From the NCBI RefSeq assembly GCF_026262505.1, contig NC_067206.1:27357896-27421895 (forward strand): a stretch of DNA of 64,000 bases, given 5' to 3'. The stretch is from Trichomonas vaginalis G3. Its lineage: Eukaryota; Parabasalia; Trichomonadida; Trichomonadidae. The notes under the pieces were generated by a model that worked only from the letters and a program-made list of their open reading frames with translations, was not told where the DNA came from and did not search any database. The position numbers and the translations under genes were made by a program. Below, piece after piece: positions 28,765 through 42,922 of this stretch (positions are counted from its first letter, which is position 1; each line of letters starts with the position of its first letter).

Positions 28765-29448
28765 ATGGATTTAGACATTGTCGGAAGGTTCGAAACCTAT
28801 GAGGACTATCTCGATTCCAAAATTACCCAGGAGCACTTGTACTATTTAGGAAATCGTGATGTCGCAAGAAGCCTTTTCGAATTAGGTTGCGTTGGTGGTT
28901 TAGATATTATGGAACGCTCTAAATTTGAGCAAAAGAAACAAGAACTACTCGAACAGAAAACTACAAAAAGAAGTGCACAAGTTCCACTTGCCCATATTAA
29001 TTGTGATAGCTCTGCTTCGCCTTTGATGCAAGAGCTTGCTAAAATTGAAGATGAAGTTAGGAATGGTCAGAAAACATGCTTGATTTTCCTTCGTAGTGAA
29101 AATAATAAAGGACAAGAAATTAGTGCTTATATTGATTTCGGTGATCGCCTTAGAAATGAAGACTGGGTTCCGTACTTTTCATGCAAGAAGCTGCTGAAAC
29201 CAAAAATCACTGATATGAGCTACTTCAATTGGAAAACAAGAACAATTACACATAACGAATCTACAACATTCGATGTTAAGGGAAATAATGATCGTGGTAT
29301 TATTGTTACTAACAAGCGTGATCAGAAAGATATTAACTTAGATCCAAATGAGCAAGTTCCAGGAGATAATACCATACGTAAAGATATTGAAGATCCTAAC
29401 TATCTTCACTGTGTTTTGTATATCCACTCCTCTCGTCGTAAAGCTTAA
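28765..29448 (+). CDS. CFAP299: CFAP299 (C4orf22-type) flagella-associated protein
   Basis: This 227-residue protein matches the CFAP299 family over its length. Its opening has YEDYLDSKIT..HLYYL followed by AR.L.ELG. The centre has SPLMQELAKIEDEVRNG then a conserved GQEISAYIDFGDRL and PKITDMSYFNW. The end has NKRDQKDINLDPNEQVPGD and a final LYIHSSRRKA. Human CFAP299 is of similar size and is associated with motile cilia and spermatogenesis; its exact function is not known. Trichomonads are flagellates, so an axonemal role fits. The start ATG at 28765 has a short leader. Confidence 0.9.
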   Translation: MDLDIVGRFETYEDYLDSKITQEHLYYLGNRDVARSLFELGCVGGLDIMERSKFEQKKQELLEQKTTKRSAQVPLAHINCDSSASPLMQELAKIEDEVRNGQKTCLIFLRSENNKGQEISAYIDFGDRLRNEDWVPYFSCKKLLKPKITDMSYFNWKTRTITHNESTTFDVKGNNDRGIIVTNKRDQKDINLDPNEQVPGDNTIRKDIEDPNYLHCVLYIHSSRRKA

Positions 29449-29721
29449 AAATGTTTTATTATCATCAAAAATGAAAATAATTATTTAAATTTTAGTAATC
29501 TAGATTCAATAGGGAATAGCTAGGAGATACCCCATCATGAATAATTTAAATAAACTAGAGTAAGTTTGAAAATATATATTAAACATGAAAATCAAATAAA
29601 ATTCAAAGGAATTTCATTGATTTCCTATTGCATTCTAAAATCATTGCTCCTATTTAGTGATCTTTGGTTTGGTTGCTAATCAATTTTTTGAGTGTTGTTA
29701 TTTTTATATTTCTGATCTAAC

Positions 29722-30996
29722 ATGCAGATTGAAAAGGATAGAAAAGAAGAAATTGGGATAGACGGTAAGATTCAAAAACCAATAATCCGCAAAAAATCTT
29801 CAGCATTAGTTGTCGATATTTTGGATAATTTAGAACTTTTCTTTAATAATGAAAAAGACCCAATTGAATTCCTCACATTACTAGACGAAAACTTGACCAG
29901 ATTACAAAAACAGCAAATATTGCAGCTCCATCGAGGATTTAATTTTCAAAGATTCGTAGAGAAGATATCAGAGTTCCAAAATCAAGATATATTACTGCTT
30001 GGTCTTAAAATCCTTTCATTTCTTTGTCAATATTCGAGCAGCAATAGAAATTCGATTTTTAATGAAGAATTTGCGAATTTTATCAATAACATTTTTCATT
30101 CAGACTCCCAGCAAGCAGGTATTTACTGTATTTCAATAATATCTGATATGATTTTTTATAATTTTAATTTATATCAATATTTTGCAGATGGTTTATTAGA
30201 AAAGATTCTCACAATACCACCAACAGAAAGTTCTGTTTATACTATCATCCTAATTGTTTCGAATTTTCAAGAACATGTCAATGAAATTTTACCATTGCTT
30301 GATTATTTCGTTAAATCAGATGATGAGCTAGCTCTCAATCAATTGATGTCACTTCTTAGTTATCTTTACACTGAAATTGAATCCACAGAAATTCAAGAAA
30401 GAGTACTTCTATTTTTCTTGCAAAATTTCAATCATTTGATAAGTTCTCGAACAAGATTTATCATGTCAGCAGCTTTGAAATTCCTTATTGATGTAGAAAC
30501 CTCAAAGATTATTCTTCCAAATGATTTTTTCCAGCTAATTATTCGGATGCTCCAAGAAATTGATCCAAACAAGGCAAATGCAGATCAGGAATATTCTTCA
30601 TTTATTATATTAGTAGCAAGATTTCTTTATCACATGGTTCCTGTTTGGAAAGGTCAATATGATGAAATTATTTGTAATGAAATGAAAAGATTTTATGGAA
30701 AACTCGGATTTAACTGTACTAAAAGTACTTTTAGATGTTTTATTGCTTATTTCCACTTTGAACTTTGGTTCAATGAAGAAATTTATGAAGATATTATCAA
30801 ATACTGCGAATCTGCTCCTATAGCATATGTATGTTTCAAATCTGTCCTTTCAGCTTATGGAGAAGCTCCTTCAGATTCACTTTTTGAATTAATTCAAGAT
30901 TTAATTCCTTTAGCTGAAACACATGTTGATGATGAAAATCAAACATATAGCTCGGCAGCTGAGATGTTTATAAATGAAGCAACTCAACTTGAATAA
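29722..30996 (+). CDS. Helical-repeat (armadillo-like) protein
   Basis: A 424-residue protein from ATG. After a charged N-terminus it is almost entirely helical, with repeated short helices rich in leucine and isoleucine (LLLGLKILSFLCQYSSS, FVKSDDELALNQLMSLLSYL, RTRFIMSAALKFLIDVE). This looks like an armadillo/HEAT-type solenoid. Such proteins are numerous in Trichomonas and mostly serve as adaptors. No specific function can be given. No signal peptide or membrane span is evident. Confidence 0.65.
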   Translation: MQIEKDRKEEIGIDGKIQKPIIRKKSSALVVDILDNLELFFNNEKDPIEFLTLLDENLTRLQKQQILQLHRGFNFQRFVEKISEFQNQDILLLGLKILSFLCQYSSSNRNSIFNEEFANFINNIFHSDSQQAGIYCISIISDMIFYNFNLYQYFADGLLEKILTIPPTESSVYTIILIVSNFQEHVNEILPLLDYFVKSDDELALNQLMSLLSYLYTEIESTEIQERVLLFFLQNFNHLISSRTRFIMSAALKFLIDVETSKIILPNDFFQLIIRMLQEIDPNKANADQEYSSFIILVARFLYHMVPVWKGQYDEIICNEMKRFYGKLGFNCTKSTFRCFIAYFHFELWFNEEIYEDIIKYCESAPIAYVCFKSVLSAYGEAPSDSLFELIQDLIPLAETHVDDENQTYSSAAEMFINEATQLE

Positions 30997-31341
30997 AATT
31001 TTTTTGTAAGTTTTATCAATATATATAAAAATAGATTGTACAAGTAATTTGCAAACACTATTTTTATTAATTACATGAATTTGAACTTCGTTTAGAAATT
31101 ATTACAAATATAAGTAGAATACCAACAAATAAATGAGTCATTATCGTATTAAATTACAATGTGTCGCAGTCGTATGAAAGGGTATCTATGTAACTAAGAT
31201 AAATAATAAATAAAACAAATATTTGAGTTCTAGGAAGAATATTTTAATTCCTAAAGCACAAACAGCTACTGTATTATCTACACATGGAGTACACCTCCAC
31301 TAAATTAAGTTAGTTGAATTAACTAATCTAATTTTAAAAAA
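30997..31341. other. Short intergenic stretch
   Basis: AT-rich DNA between the ends of two convergent genes. Nothing further recognised. Confidence 0.6.
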
Positions 31342-31689
31342 TCAATCAAAAAGATTACTAATTGCGTCAAATAATACTTTTTGATCATTATGTGTACGTA
31401 AGTGTGATAAATATTTTGACTGAGGAATCTGTTCATTGCAGTATAAACAGTTACAATATTCAATATCTGAACTAGGCTGATTATGAATAATAAATGTTGG
31501 TTCAGGTGTTAATGGTGCAATTGATGTGAGTTCCTGAATTGGTCTAGCATCAGGAAAACCTGACGTTTGTCTATAAAAATCTAAAATTGATTCGAAAATC
31601 ATTGAGTTGAATATAGTGTTAGTAACTTCTGATGATGTTTCTTTAAGAATTTGTCTTTTACTGCTCGAAAGTTGAGAACTGTCGGTCAT
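31342..31689 (-). CDS. Small protein with one C2H2-like zinc finger
   Basis: The 115-residue frame starts at ATG (31689). The first 80 residues are serine/threonine-rich and acidic. Near the C-terminus lies CNCLYCNEQIPQSKYLSHLRTH, a CxxC...HxxxH finger. A single finger in a small protein occurs in chromatin adaptors such as Sgf11 or ataxin-7-type modules, but the flanks do not allow that identification. It faces the helical-repeat gene convergently. Confidence 0.6.
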   Translation of the reverse strand: MTDSSQLSSSKRQILKETSSEVTNTIFNSMIFESILDFYRQTSGFPDARPIQELTSIAPLTPEPTFIIHNQPSSDIEYCNCLYCNEQIPQSKYLSHLRTHNDQKVLFDAISNLFD

Positions 31690-32373
31690 ATTAAATATAT
31701 TATAATGTCACTTTTATAATTCAATCTTTTAGTGAAAAAATCTCAATGTATGAAGTTTCAGAGACCATTAACTACCTCCCAATAATACTAATTGGACATT
31801 TTTATTATATAAGAGTTATATATCTTTAAATTATTAAATAATGAGCACATTTTATCAAAGTTGAACTTTAGATATATGATGAAATCTCTAAGAATGATTA
31901 TTATGGCTTTAAAGTACTATTTTACTTTATTTGTCTAATATATTACAGATCTGAAGATTTTTAAAGGAAATTACATAAACATTTAAGAAATATATGATAA
32001 TATAAGTGAAAAAGATAACAAAAATTTAATACATGAGCTTTCTAGACTATTTTCTAGGTAACCTGTCTAATATATTAAAAAATTCATCTATTTTTTGGCT
32101 AAATTCCCTCACTGTATTAGCAAATTCATCTAGGTCGGCCTTTTCCATTTTATAGAGCTTTTTCTTTCCATCAGCGCTCGATGTTGGAAATTCTACATCA
32201 AAATATTTGGTGACAAATTCAAATAATTCCTCGGAATCCGCTTCAAAAAACTCTGTGTATTTTCTTTTTATTTCTTTTAATCTAGGTATACCTGTTTTGA
32301 ACAAAATTTCTACACTTTGATTTAATTCCGCTAATTTAATCATCTTTAAAAGCTTCCTTTGTTCTGAGTTGAC

Positions 32374-33420
32374 ATTAAGGGTGCACACGAGAGGATCATG
32401 TAAACTTCAGAATTTAGAACCTTATTTTTAGGCATTATCTTGGCTACCTATTTAGGCTCGAAAAGCAAAAAATATCAAAAAATACAACTTGACTCCATTA
32501 TGACCCTTTCATGGAGGTAGTTTTTATCCGCTTGTATTTTCCCTTTGAATCTCTTTACAATTCGAAATCAAATTCAAAACTCAGTAGAAGAAAGGAAGAA
32601 TCGACTTACTACGGTTGTAATACGAATAAATACATATATTTAATTATTTTTATTTACATAATAATTGTTTGAAGCTCATATTCCATCAAATTTTTAAAAA
32701 AAACATTAAAATGTTGAAAATGTTCATATATTTTAATAGGGTTCTGGCACTTTATTGAGGAATTACTACATACATAGTCGAACTGAACTTGATATTTTGA
32801 AATTTAAATTATTTATCAAAATTAAAATTTAACTTGAAATTTATAATTATTTAGTCATATTTTGCATAATTCTAAGTAGATTTTGTAAAAAATCAAGAAA
32901 GAAAAATTTTAACGTGCTTTATTTTTTCTTTTTTATAATAATACATATTATTATATAATTAACATATTCATAATGTTTCACCCTTTCAAAAATATAATCC
33001 TCCTCCTCGCAAATAAACGTACATACGGGTGGCCTCTTTTTTCAAAAAATTAAAATTTGAAATTTTGGGCTCAAATATTAGAGATTTTTTCAACCTTCAA
33101 CGATATATGTTGTCTATATCAGACCTCCTTTCTTTTTGATACTTAACATTGTTCCTAAATCTTAGCCGTTAAGGCTGTTCTGAAAATATTTTTTTTTCGA
33201 AAAAATTCGAAAAAAATTCTTAAAATTCAAAAATCCCTTAATTCCTGAGGATTTTGGAAAAAAGTTTTTACATGAACATGTGTATATTATATGAAGTATA
33301 TTGATAAGGTAAAAATCAAATTTTATTGCATATTCATCGAGAAAATAAACTAACGAATCCCTCAAAATTGAGAGGGTAATCCTCCTCTCAAATAAACGTA
33401 CATACGGGTGCACCCTTAAT
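32374..33420. mobile_element. Element D: 1.05-kb insertion with 13-bp inverted ends and 5-bp target duplication
   Basis: The ends are exact inverted copies: ATTAAGGGTGCAC (32374-32386) and GTGCACCCTTAAT (33408-33420). They are flanked by TTGAC at 32369-32373 and 33421-33425. The interior is AT-rich and noncoding, and holds a 33-bp direct repeat near 32998 and 33378. The insert lies in an open reading frame that closes up when it is removed, which is strong independent support. Superfamily is uncertain; a 5-bp duplication is unlike the Mutator-type elements A-C. Confidence 0.8.
32996..33410. repeat. Direct repeat inside element D
   Basis: Copies at 32996-33031 and 33378-33410 share AATCCTCCT and CAAATAAACGTACATACGGG. 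The second copy runs into the right end of element D, so the first may mark the end of an older or internal copy. Confidence 0.7.
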
Positions 33421-33668
33421 TTGACTTGGATCATTTCATTAAAGAAATAATAATTTTTGCAGGGAAGCATCGTAATAAATTAATCTTTTTAATTCAAATT
33501 CAATTTTATGAAGTCATATTTTGAATTTCAAGCTGAAAAATATATTTGAAATAAACCATTTCAATCAAAAATAGCTTACTTAAGTTGTACTTGTGTCATT
33601 TGGATGAATGTTTTCATGAATAGTTCACAATCAATATTAATTAATAGAATTAATCTTTATATTCAAAT

Positions 33669-36662
33669 TTAAACAATAGATTGATATTGATCTTTTCCTT
33701 TTCTTTCATTGAGAGCTTTTCTCGCGAAGAAATTCACCAACAATGTTGCGATTGTATGTGCAACAGCTGCAGAGAAAAGATACCAAGATCCTTCATTCAA
33801 TGTTGTGACTACATCAAAGCATGTTTCATGACCCTTGATTAACGGTTCATTTGCAAAGAACTTCTTTACAATCGGATCAATTATATCGCATTTATCTCCA
33901 ACCATAAACCTTGCAAATTGAGAAATTTCCAAAACGGCAGCTAAGATAGAAATAATAAAAACATCTAGGCAAGCCCAAGCGTACATAATTTCGGCTGCGA
34001 CGTATATCGTCTTCTGTGCTCTATACGACATTGGGATGACCCACATAATAAATAATGTTAAAACATGCATGCAAGGCATTATAATAGCGATAACAATGTA
34101 GAGCACCTGAGTAAATCTAATTGTGAACGAGTTAGGATATTGTGCTGCATCAGGAAGCTTCAAAGCTAGATCAATCACAGAGTAACGCTTTTCATGAGAT
34201 GTATCAAGTAAATTAAGTGCATATCCCGTCAATCCTTCAAAATTAAATGAGAAGGAGATAGAAATCAAGCCAATACCAAGCAATCCTCCGCTGAGTAAAA
34301 TAAGAATGACTGGTATCACTTTGTAGAACTTGTTGTTTACGTACTTAGCGAGAGAGTTCTTTTCTTTCAAGCTTTCTGTTTCAATCTTTTCTTCAGGAGA
34401 GTCAACTTTCCTTTCAATGGCCAGCATGACATGGGAGAGGGCAAGAGAGATTACTGTTCCTAGCATCAGCATGAGGAATCCGTATGCTGGATAGACCCAA
34501 AGATGGATGGAAAAAGGAGAATCGATCATCCCTGATATAATAGGGAAGTATAGATCGAAATTGAATGCAATAAGCATAAGTACCATTACAAAAGAGTCAA
34601 CCATACTCCATTTACCTAATGCATCCAAAAACCTTAGCCATTTCTCTCTTCTCTCTGGTTTCATAACAGGAGAAGGGAGGCACCAGCACCCAAGCATCAT
34701 TAACAGTTTTGTATAAGGCCAAGCACATGACATGACTGCAATAAGGATAGATAAGAAGTACGTCTTCGCTTCCCACATCTCCGTGATCGAGTTGATGAGC
34801 GAGAAATCTTCAATTGATGGGAGCGATACAAGTTTGTCTGTGCCAATCATAAATTTACAGAAAACAGAAGCGCCAATACTTGTATTCGATGATATGAATA
34901 CAGCTATGTTGAGAAGAACCAGCAGAGGCATCAATATCCTTGTTGTTAATGAAAGCTTGCTTGTCATTAGAAGGGAGCTTTGGTCGTCAGTTCTGAGGAA
35001 CTTACCCCAAAAGCCTTTGATAGAACCTTCTTCAGTGATCTTGGATAGTGAATTCAAAGACTCAAGCGATTTAGTCTTGGATTCGAGTTCATTCGTCTTC
35101 TTAAGACTTGACCTCATAATCATGAAAATGATGAGAAAGATAGCCAAAGCACATGATGCAGCTGTAGCAGTGGTCCATAAAACAAAATATTTATTTGGGT
35201 ATTCAGCAATATACTTACATCCTGCTTTTGAGAGTTGCTCTGTTATAATTGCATTCAGCTTCGATGTACCAAAGCTGTTGACAAAGGATGTGACAAATAC
35301 TGGAAGAATTGGCCTGTAGTTGTCTACAAAGAACTTTACAATGTTGTTGATAAATTTGCGAATTTCTGCCTCCATATCACCAGTGCTAGCTTCAATAGAC
35401 AAGTTTTCTATAGATGTGTTGAAGGAGAGGTAAGTTAGTCCTGTTCCATGTGGAGAGAGAAGGGATTCTATACAACCAAGATTGATGCATTGAGGATCGG
35501 TCCAATTTAGGCCATACCCTTTTTTATGAGCAATCTGGGCTTTCGTCATCATCTTGTTCTTAGTGATATAAAGGTCAAGATCTCCAATTTCTGAGAGATA
35601 AGAATCACCTGTTGAGATCGTGGTGCCATTGAATGAAACATTAATCATAAATGTCAAGTTTATACCTAAAGCATCCATTCCAGTATGGGTATCTAAGATA
35701 TATGCACTTTCTGGCTCAAGAATGGTAAAATCTTGCCAGGTATTTAAGCCTGAGAGGTTGAGGTCAAGCAAAGTAAGGTTAAGAGTTGTATTGAGGTTTG
35801 GAATCGGTGCAGAAATCTCTAATGGTTTTGTGGAGTTGAAATATTTCATGATTTGTGCAAGGTTTAATTTTCCTGTTCCATTAGTAAATCTATTTGCAAG
35901 GGCATTAAGATTTAGAGGGCCGTTCAATCCAGTGAAATTTGAAAGAACAAATCTGATAACGTCAACAATTTCTGATTTTCTAAGACCAGAACTATCTTGA
36001 TCAATAGGAATTACGATAGGATGCGTTCCATTTAAGTATGGCCGAATAACTTTGTTTGCGGATTCAAATGCTTGAGTAATTTCAGACCCTATTATATCAT
36101 GTGTTTGTGTACATATTATTGGGCCTATTCTCTGTTTTAATTGATCCTCAATAAAACCTTCTAATAAATCAAAAAATTTTTGTTCTAATGATGATGAAAA
36201 ATGCGCTTCAAGTTTAATTGAGTTCAACTTTATGGAGCATCTATCTTCAGGAGAAATAACAGCTTTAATTAATCCCAACTCATCCTTGGTAAAATCTAAA
36301 CTAATTTGAGCATCAACACCGGTAATAGCTGCATGAACTGCAGCATTAACAAGCTTTGTACTTCCTGTACTAATTACTAATGTAAAATCCGAAGAAGCTT
36401 GCAAATCAAACTCGAACTCGAGACCATTTTGAACAATATGAGAATCTGGGTAGAATTCACTATCAAGATAACTTAAATCCATACCATAAACTTTAATGTC
36501 ATTGATTTCTATCTTGTACTTAATACCTAAAAATGATGTTTCTGTACTAAATCCATCAATAGAAATATTGAGTTTCCGAATCCAACACTTGAAATCGCAT
36601 TGCTCCTCTCCTAGAGTGATATATGAAAAGCAAGAAGCAATACAAAAGTATATAGGAAGCAT
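33669..36662 (-). CDS. BPI/LBP-like lipid-binding domain fused to a PqiA-type membrane region
   Basis: The 997-residue protein has a signal peptide (MLPIYFCIASCFSYITLG). Residues about 25-480 resemble the bactericidal/permeability-increasing (BPI/LBP/CETP) lipid-binding fold: long, strand-rich, cysteine-poor, with many N-glycosylation sites. A membrane span lies at about 496-523. The rest has about eight further spans in two related halves, each with a PqiA-like pattern: PYTKLLMMLGCW..LP ending in GKWSMVDSF near 687, and PCMHVLTLFIMWVIP with YAWACLDVF near 862-897. Bacterial PqiA proteins help move lipids across the envelope. A role in lipid transfer at a membrane is inferred. The leader before the ATG ends CTCAAAATACGA. 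It is one of the longest genes here. Confidence 0.75.
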   Translation of the reverse strand: MLPIYFCIASCFSYITLGEEQCDFKCWIRKLNISIDGFSTETSFLGIKYKIEINDIKVYGMDLSYLDSEFYPDSHIVQNGLEFEFDLQASSDFTLVISTGSTKLVNAAVHAAITGVDAQISLDFTKDELGLIKAVISPEDRCSIKLNSIKLEAHFSSSLEQKFFDLLEGFIEDQLKQRIGPIICTQTHDIIGSEITQAFESANKVIRPYLNGTHPIVIPIDQDSSGLRKSEIVDVIRFVLSNFTGLNGPLNLNALANRFTNGTGKLNLAQIMKYFNSTKPLEISAPIPNLNTTLNLTLLDLNLSGLNTWQDFTILEPESAYILDTHTGMDALGINLTFMINVSFNGTTISTGDSYLSEIGDLDLYITKNKMMTKAQIAHKKGYGLNWTDPQCINLGCIESLLSPHGTGLTYLSFNTSIENLSIEASTGDMEAEIRKFINNIVKFFVDNYRPILPVFVTSFVNSFGTSKLNAIITEQLSKAGCKYIAEYPNKYFVLWTTATAASCALAIFLIIFMIMRSSLKKTNELESKTKSLESLNSLSKITEEGSIKGFWGKFLRTDDQSSLLMTSKLSLTTRILMPLLVLLNIAVFISSNTSIGASVFCKFMIGTDKLVSLPSIEDFSLINSITEMWEAKTYFLSILIAVMSCAWPYTKLLMMLGCWCLPSPVMKPERREKWLRFLDALGKWSMVDSFVMVLMLIAFNFDLYFPIISGMIDSPFSIHLWVYPAYGFLMLMLGTVISLALSHVMLAIERKVDSPEEKIETESLKEKNSLAKYVNNKFYKVIPVILILLSGGLLGIGLISISFSFNFEGLTGYALNLLDTSHEKRYSVIDLALKLPDAAQYPNSFTIRFTQVLYIVIAIIMPCMHVLTLFIMWVIPMSYRAQKTIYVAAEIMYAWACLDVFIISILAAVLEISQFARFMVGDKCDIIDPIVKKFFANEPLIKGHETCFDVVTTLNEGSWYLFSAAVAHTIATLLVNFFARKALNERKGKDQYQSIV

Positions 36663-40453
<3,791 letters not shown>

Positions 40454-40723
40454 GAACCAAGAATAGGGTTTTTTAACGTTTTACGATCTTTTTTTATTGA
40501 ATAAAATATTTTAATAAAAAAAATTACAACTTACTATTTTGATAACTAATCCTAACAAAGAAATTTTGATTATCAAATTTAATTTTTCTCTAATTTGATC
40601 AAGTAAGTAAAGATTGTTTTGATTCTTGGTAATAGAATTAAGAGTATGAAGAAAAGATGGTTAAATTTGAAAAAATAAATAAACATAAACATTTAATAAA
40701 ACGTTAAAGATATATAAAAAACA

Positions 40724-40936
40724 TTATTTCATGCAAATGGCCAAAGCGAGAATTCCAATCAATGCAAGGAATATTACGTATTTAGCGAAAGAAGGAAAAG
40801 AGCTTGTTGAATTTTGAACTGTTAAGGTAAAAATATCCAGTGTTTCATCAATAGCATTTTCTACGGCCGCAATCTGTGTTGATGTTAGTTTCTTATCTTT
40901 CTCTGATAATACTTCTTTCCTTTCCGTTGATCTCAT
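40724..40936 (-). CDS. Small tail-anchored protein
   Basis: A 70-residue frame from ATG. The first 45 residues are charged and helical (LTSTQIAAVENAIDETLDIF). The last 20 form a hydrophobic span (YVIFLALIGILALAICM) with a single lysine after it. This is the plan of a C-terminal tail anchor inserted into an intracellular membrane. It could be a small SNARE-like or translocon-associated factor, but nothing decisive is visible. Confidence 0.55.
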   Translation of the reverse strand: MRSTERKEVLSEKDKKLTSTQIAAVENAIDETLDIFTLTVQNSTSSFPSFAKYVIFLALIGILALAICMK

Positions 40937-41200
40937 TTATGGATGTCACTTTTTTATTTCATACAAAAATCTGTTTTCTTGTAAAAACCAAATATTCTTA
41001 TAAATGATTGTGTGTAGTAATTGGTTGTCCAAAATTTAAAGAGATTTTGATAAAATATTTGGGATTCAATTGATATATTGTCATTTTGATAATGAAATGT
41101 TATTCCTTGGTTATTTTCCTATTTATATTTAAGCAAAATGGACAGAAATTCTTTTTTGGCTCCACCAAATCAAACAGAGTCTTTCAATTTAAAATCTCGA

Positions 41201-41389
41201 ATGTATCTTCAGCTCTGCGATCAGTGCAAGCAATACACTCTCAAACAGAAGTGCCCACGCTGCGGCGGACAAACACGTTCCGCTCATCCAGCTCGTTTCT
41301 CACCAGAAGATAAGAATTCTGCAGAACGTATCCAGACAAAGGCTAAATTCAACCTCCTTCCATACCAGCAACCAGATATCGAATACTAA
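41201..41389 (+). CDS. NOP10: NOP10, box H/ACA snoRNP subunit, with zinc ribbon
   Basis: The 62-residue protein MYLQLCDQC... has the conserved SAHPARFSPEDK core and the basic tail typical of NOP10. It joins dyskerin, NHP2 and GAR1 in box H/ACA particles that pseudouridylate rRNA. Cysteines at 6, 9, 18 and 21 (CDQC and CPRC) form a zinc ribbon as in archaeal Nop10; eukaryotic NOP10 has generally lost these cysteines. An in-frame ATG at 41138 would add 21 residues, but the family starts near MYLQ (as MFLQ in animals), and a TCAATTTAAA initiator-like leader precedes 41201, so the shorter start is preferred. Confidence 0.88.
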   Translation: MYLQLCDQCKQYTLKQKCPRCGGQTRSAHPARFSPEDKNSAERIQTKAKFNLLPYQQPDIEY

Positions 41390-41740
41390 AATAAAATTTG
41401 TTTATAATTGGCATAGAAACTTACGAAATTTCAACTAAAAAATAAAATTTTGTTTTAATATTCTCTATTTTTATAAACAAAACAAAAATTGTATAATACA
41501 TGATAAAATGCAACTATTATCTAAATGATCTTGATCAAATAAGAAAAATAAAAAATTGGAGAAATATGATCAAGATTCGTATGTGTTTCGGTAATATTTT
41601 GTGTCTGTGTTTGCATGACTGAGATAAAACAAGTCTTCTACTGATGTTTGAACAAAAATATTTTTGGAATTATTTTTGATCGTCATCTAAAGCTTTCTAT
41701 TCTATTTAGATGTTTATAAAGTGGTTCATGACCTTAAATT
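41390..41740. other. Intergenic stretch
   Basis: AT-rich DNA between the convergent ends of NOP10 and the tubulin ligase-like gene. No gene or repeat recognised. Confidence 0.6.
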
Positions 41741-42922
41741 TTACATATCTCTCTCAGGAATCAAGAATGAACCTGGAATTGATTCAAGCTTCATATTTTC
41801 GACAACTTTGATTACATCCTGGTAAGTCTTATTGAGTTCTCCGGTTGTTGGATATACTTTGACAAAATTTGACAATTGAATTGCTTTTTCTTTTGAACTT
41901 TTGATTAATTCTTTGAGTTCTGGGTTGTTCATGAGATATGTTCTCCATGTTTCGTTACTCCAACCCAGTTTTCTGTAATCTAGAGCAGATTGAAGAGATT
42001 CAAAAGGAGCGGCGATAGCTATTGCATCTTTTATCATTCCAACCTTCATTCTACGCTCTGGTCCTCTATGATATTCTAGATTTGGCCGATAATTTACTTC
42101 GATAACATGAGGATGAAGATTTGTATCAAGAAGTATATCAAAACCAAAGATCTGAAAGCATCTTGATACAATAGAAGGCTTAAGATAGCTTTTCACGCCA
42201 GTCTTCATGTACTTAAGTCCAGAAATTATGGTTAATGTAACAACATTATCGATTTCTTCCCATAATTTATTAATATCTGCATTAAATTCGTTCTTTAAGC
42301 GCTCAAACGTATCTGAAATTAACCTAGATATGTCTTGAAACCCATCAAATTCTGGGTTTTGTTTATTCAGCGTAACATTTGTGATTTGTGAGTAAACCGA
42401 AGATTGATCTGTCTCATCTGAGCAAAATCTTGATAACCCATTTCGGTATACATAGATTTCTAATGGATCAATACTAGCAACCAAAGCGTAAACCCTTAGA
42501 TCGAACTTCTTTTTATCTAGGATGAATGATTCAAGGTACTGTTGAGCTACTGCAAGGTTGTTATCTGGTGGATAATCGCATCCTGGCTTGAGAATTGTAA
42601 TTCCGTTTCCTAAGGATCCGCCATCTGGTTTAATGATCCACGTACAATTCTTACTCTGTTTTGCACGTAAAAATGCTGATTGTTTATATGGTAAAATGAA
42701 TGATTTTGGATAAAATGAATAAAGATTTGGAAAATGTGTAGATATTTGCTGTATGCATCTAGTAAGAGATGATTTTCTACATAAAACATTCGAAAATGGT
42801 ATTCTATTGATTGTTTGCCAAAGGTTTAAGAAAGTATACCAATCTACATCGTTAATTGAATCAGTCCATATTAAAACAGCAAGATTATTTACTTCTCTAC
42901 CCTGTATTCCAAGCTCTTGCAT
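41741..42922 (-). CDS. Tubulin tyrosine ligase-like (TTLL) enzyme
   Basis: The sequence has the ATP-grasp hallmarks of TTLL enzymes: WIIKPDGGSLGNGI (nucleotide-binding), FDLRVYALVASIDP and LEIYVYRNGLSRF (catalytic strand), and VIEVNYRPNLEYHRG near the end (metal-binding E.N). TTLLs add tyrosine, glutamate or glycine chains to tubulin; the KFDLRVY... and Y.NGL.R pattern leans toward polyglutamylase or glycylase types. This first in-frame ATG gives about 393 residues, but 19 further in-frame codons upstream (SVCYSTVLFKSVKEA) look conserved although no ATG precedes them before a stop. The gene may therefore be 5'-truncated or misread at its start. Confidence 0.8.
   Translation of the reverse strand: MQELGIQGREVNNLAVLIWTDSINDVDWYTFLNLWQTINRIPFSNVLCRKSSLTRCIQQISTHFPNLYSFYPKSFILPYKQSAFLRAKQSKNCTWIIKPDGGSLGNGITILKPGCDYPPDNNLAVAQQYLESFILDKKKFDLRVYALVASIDPLEIYVYRNGLSRFCSDETDQSSVYSQITNVTLNKQNPEFDGFQDISRLISDTFERLKNEFNADINKLWEEIDNVVTLTIISGLKYMKTGVKSYLKPSIVSRCFQIFGFDILLDTNLHPHVIEVNYRPNLEYHRGPERRMKVGMIKDAIAIAAPFESLQSALDYRKLGWSNETWRTYLMNNPELKELIKSSKEKAIQLSNFVKVYPTTGELNKTYQDVIKVVENMKLESIPGSFLIPERDM

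Larger units (their letters stand above)
32047..33470 (-). pseudogene. Small gene interrupted by element D
   Basis: The 5' piece runs from ATG at 33470 (MLPCKNYYFFNEMIQV) to the element at 33420. The 3' piece runs from 32373 to the TAG at 32047 (NSEQRKLLKMIKLAEL, then a charged helical section ending ILDRLPRK). Removing element D and one copy of its 5-bp duplication puts both parts in the same frame, for about 123 residues in total. The product is charged, helical, soluble and unrecognised. An alternative start at the internal MIQV is possible. The insertion splits the coding region near its 5' end and probably inactivates it. Confidence 0.6.

Noticed and set aside
34732..35319. 195-codon plus-strand frame
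   Set aside because: Antisense of the BPI-PqiA gene, which is continuous over 997 codons.
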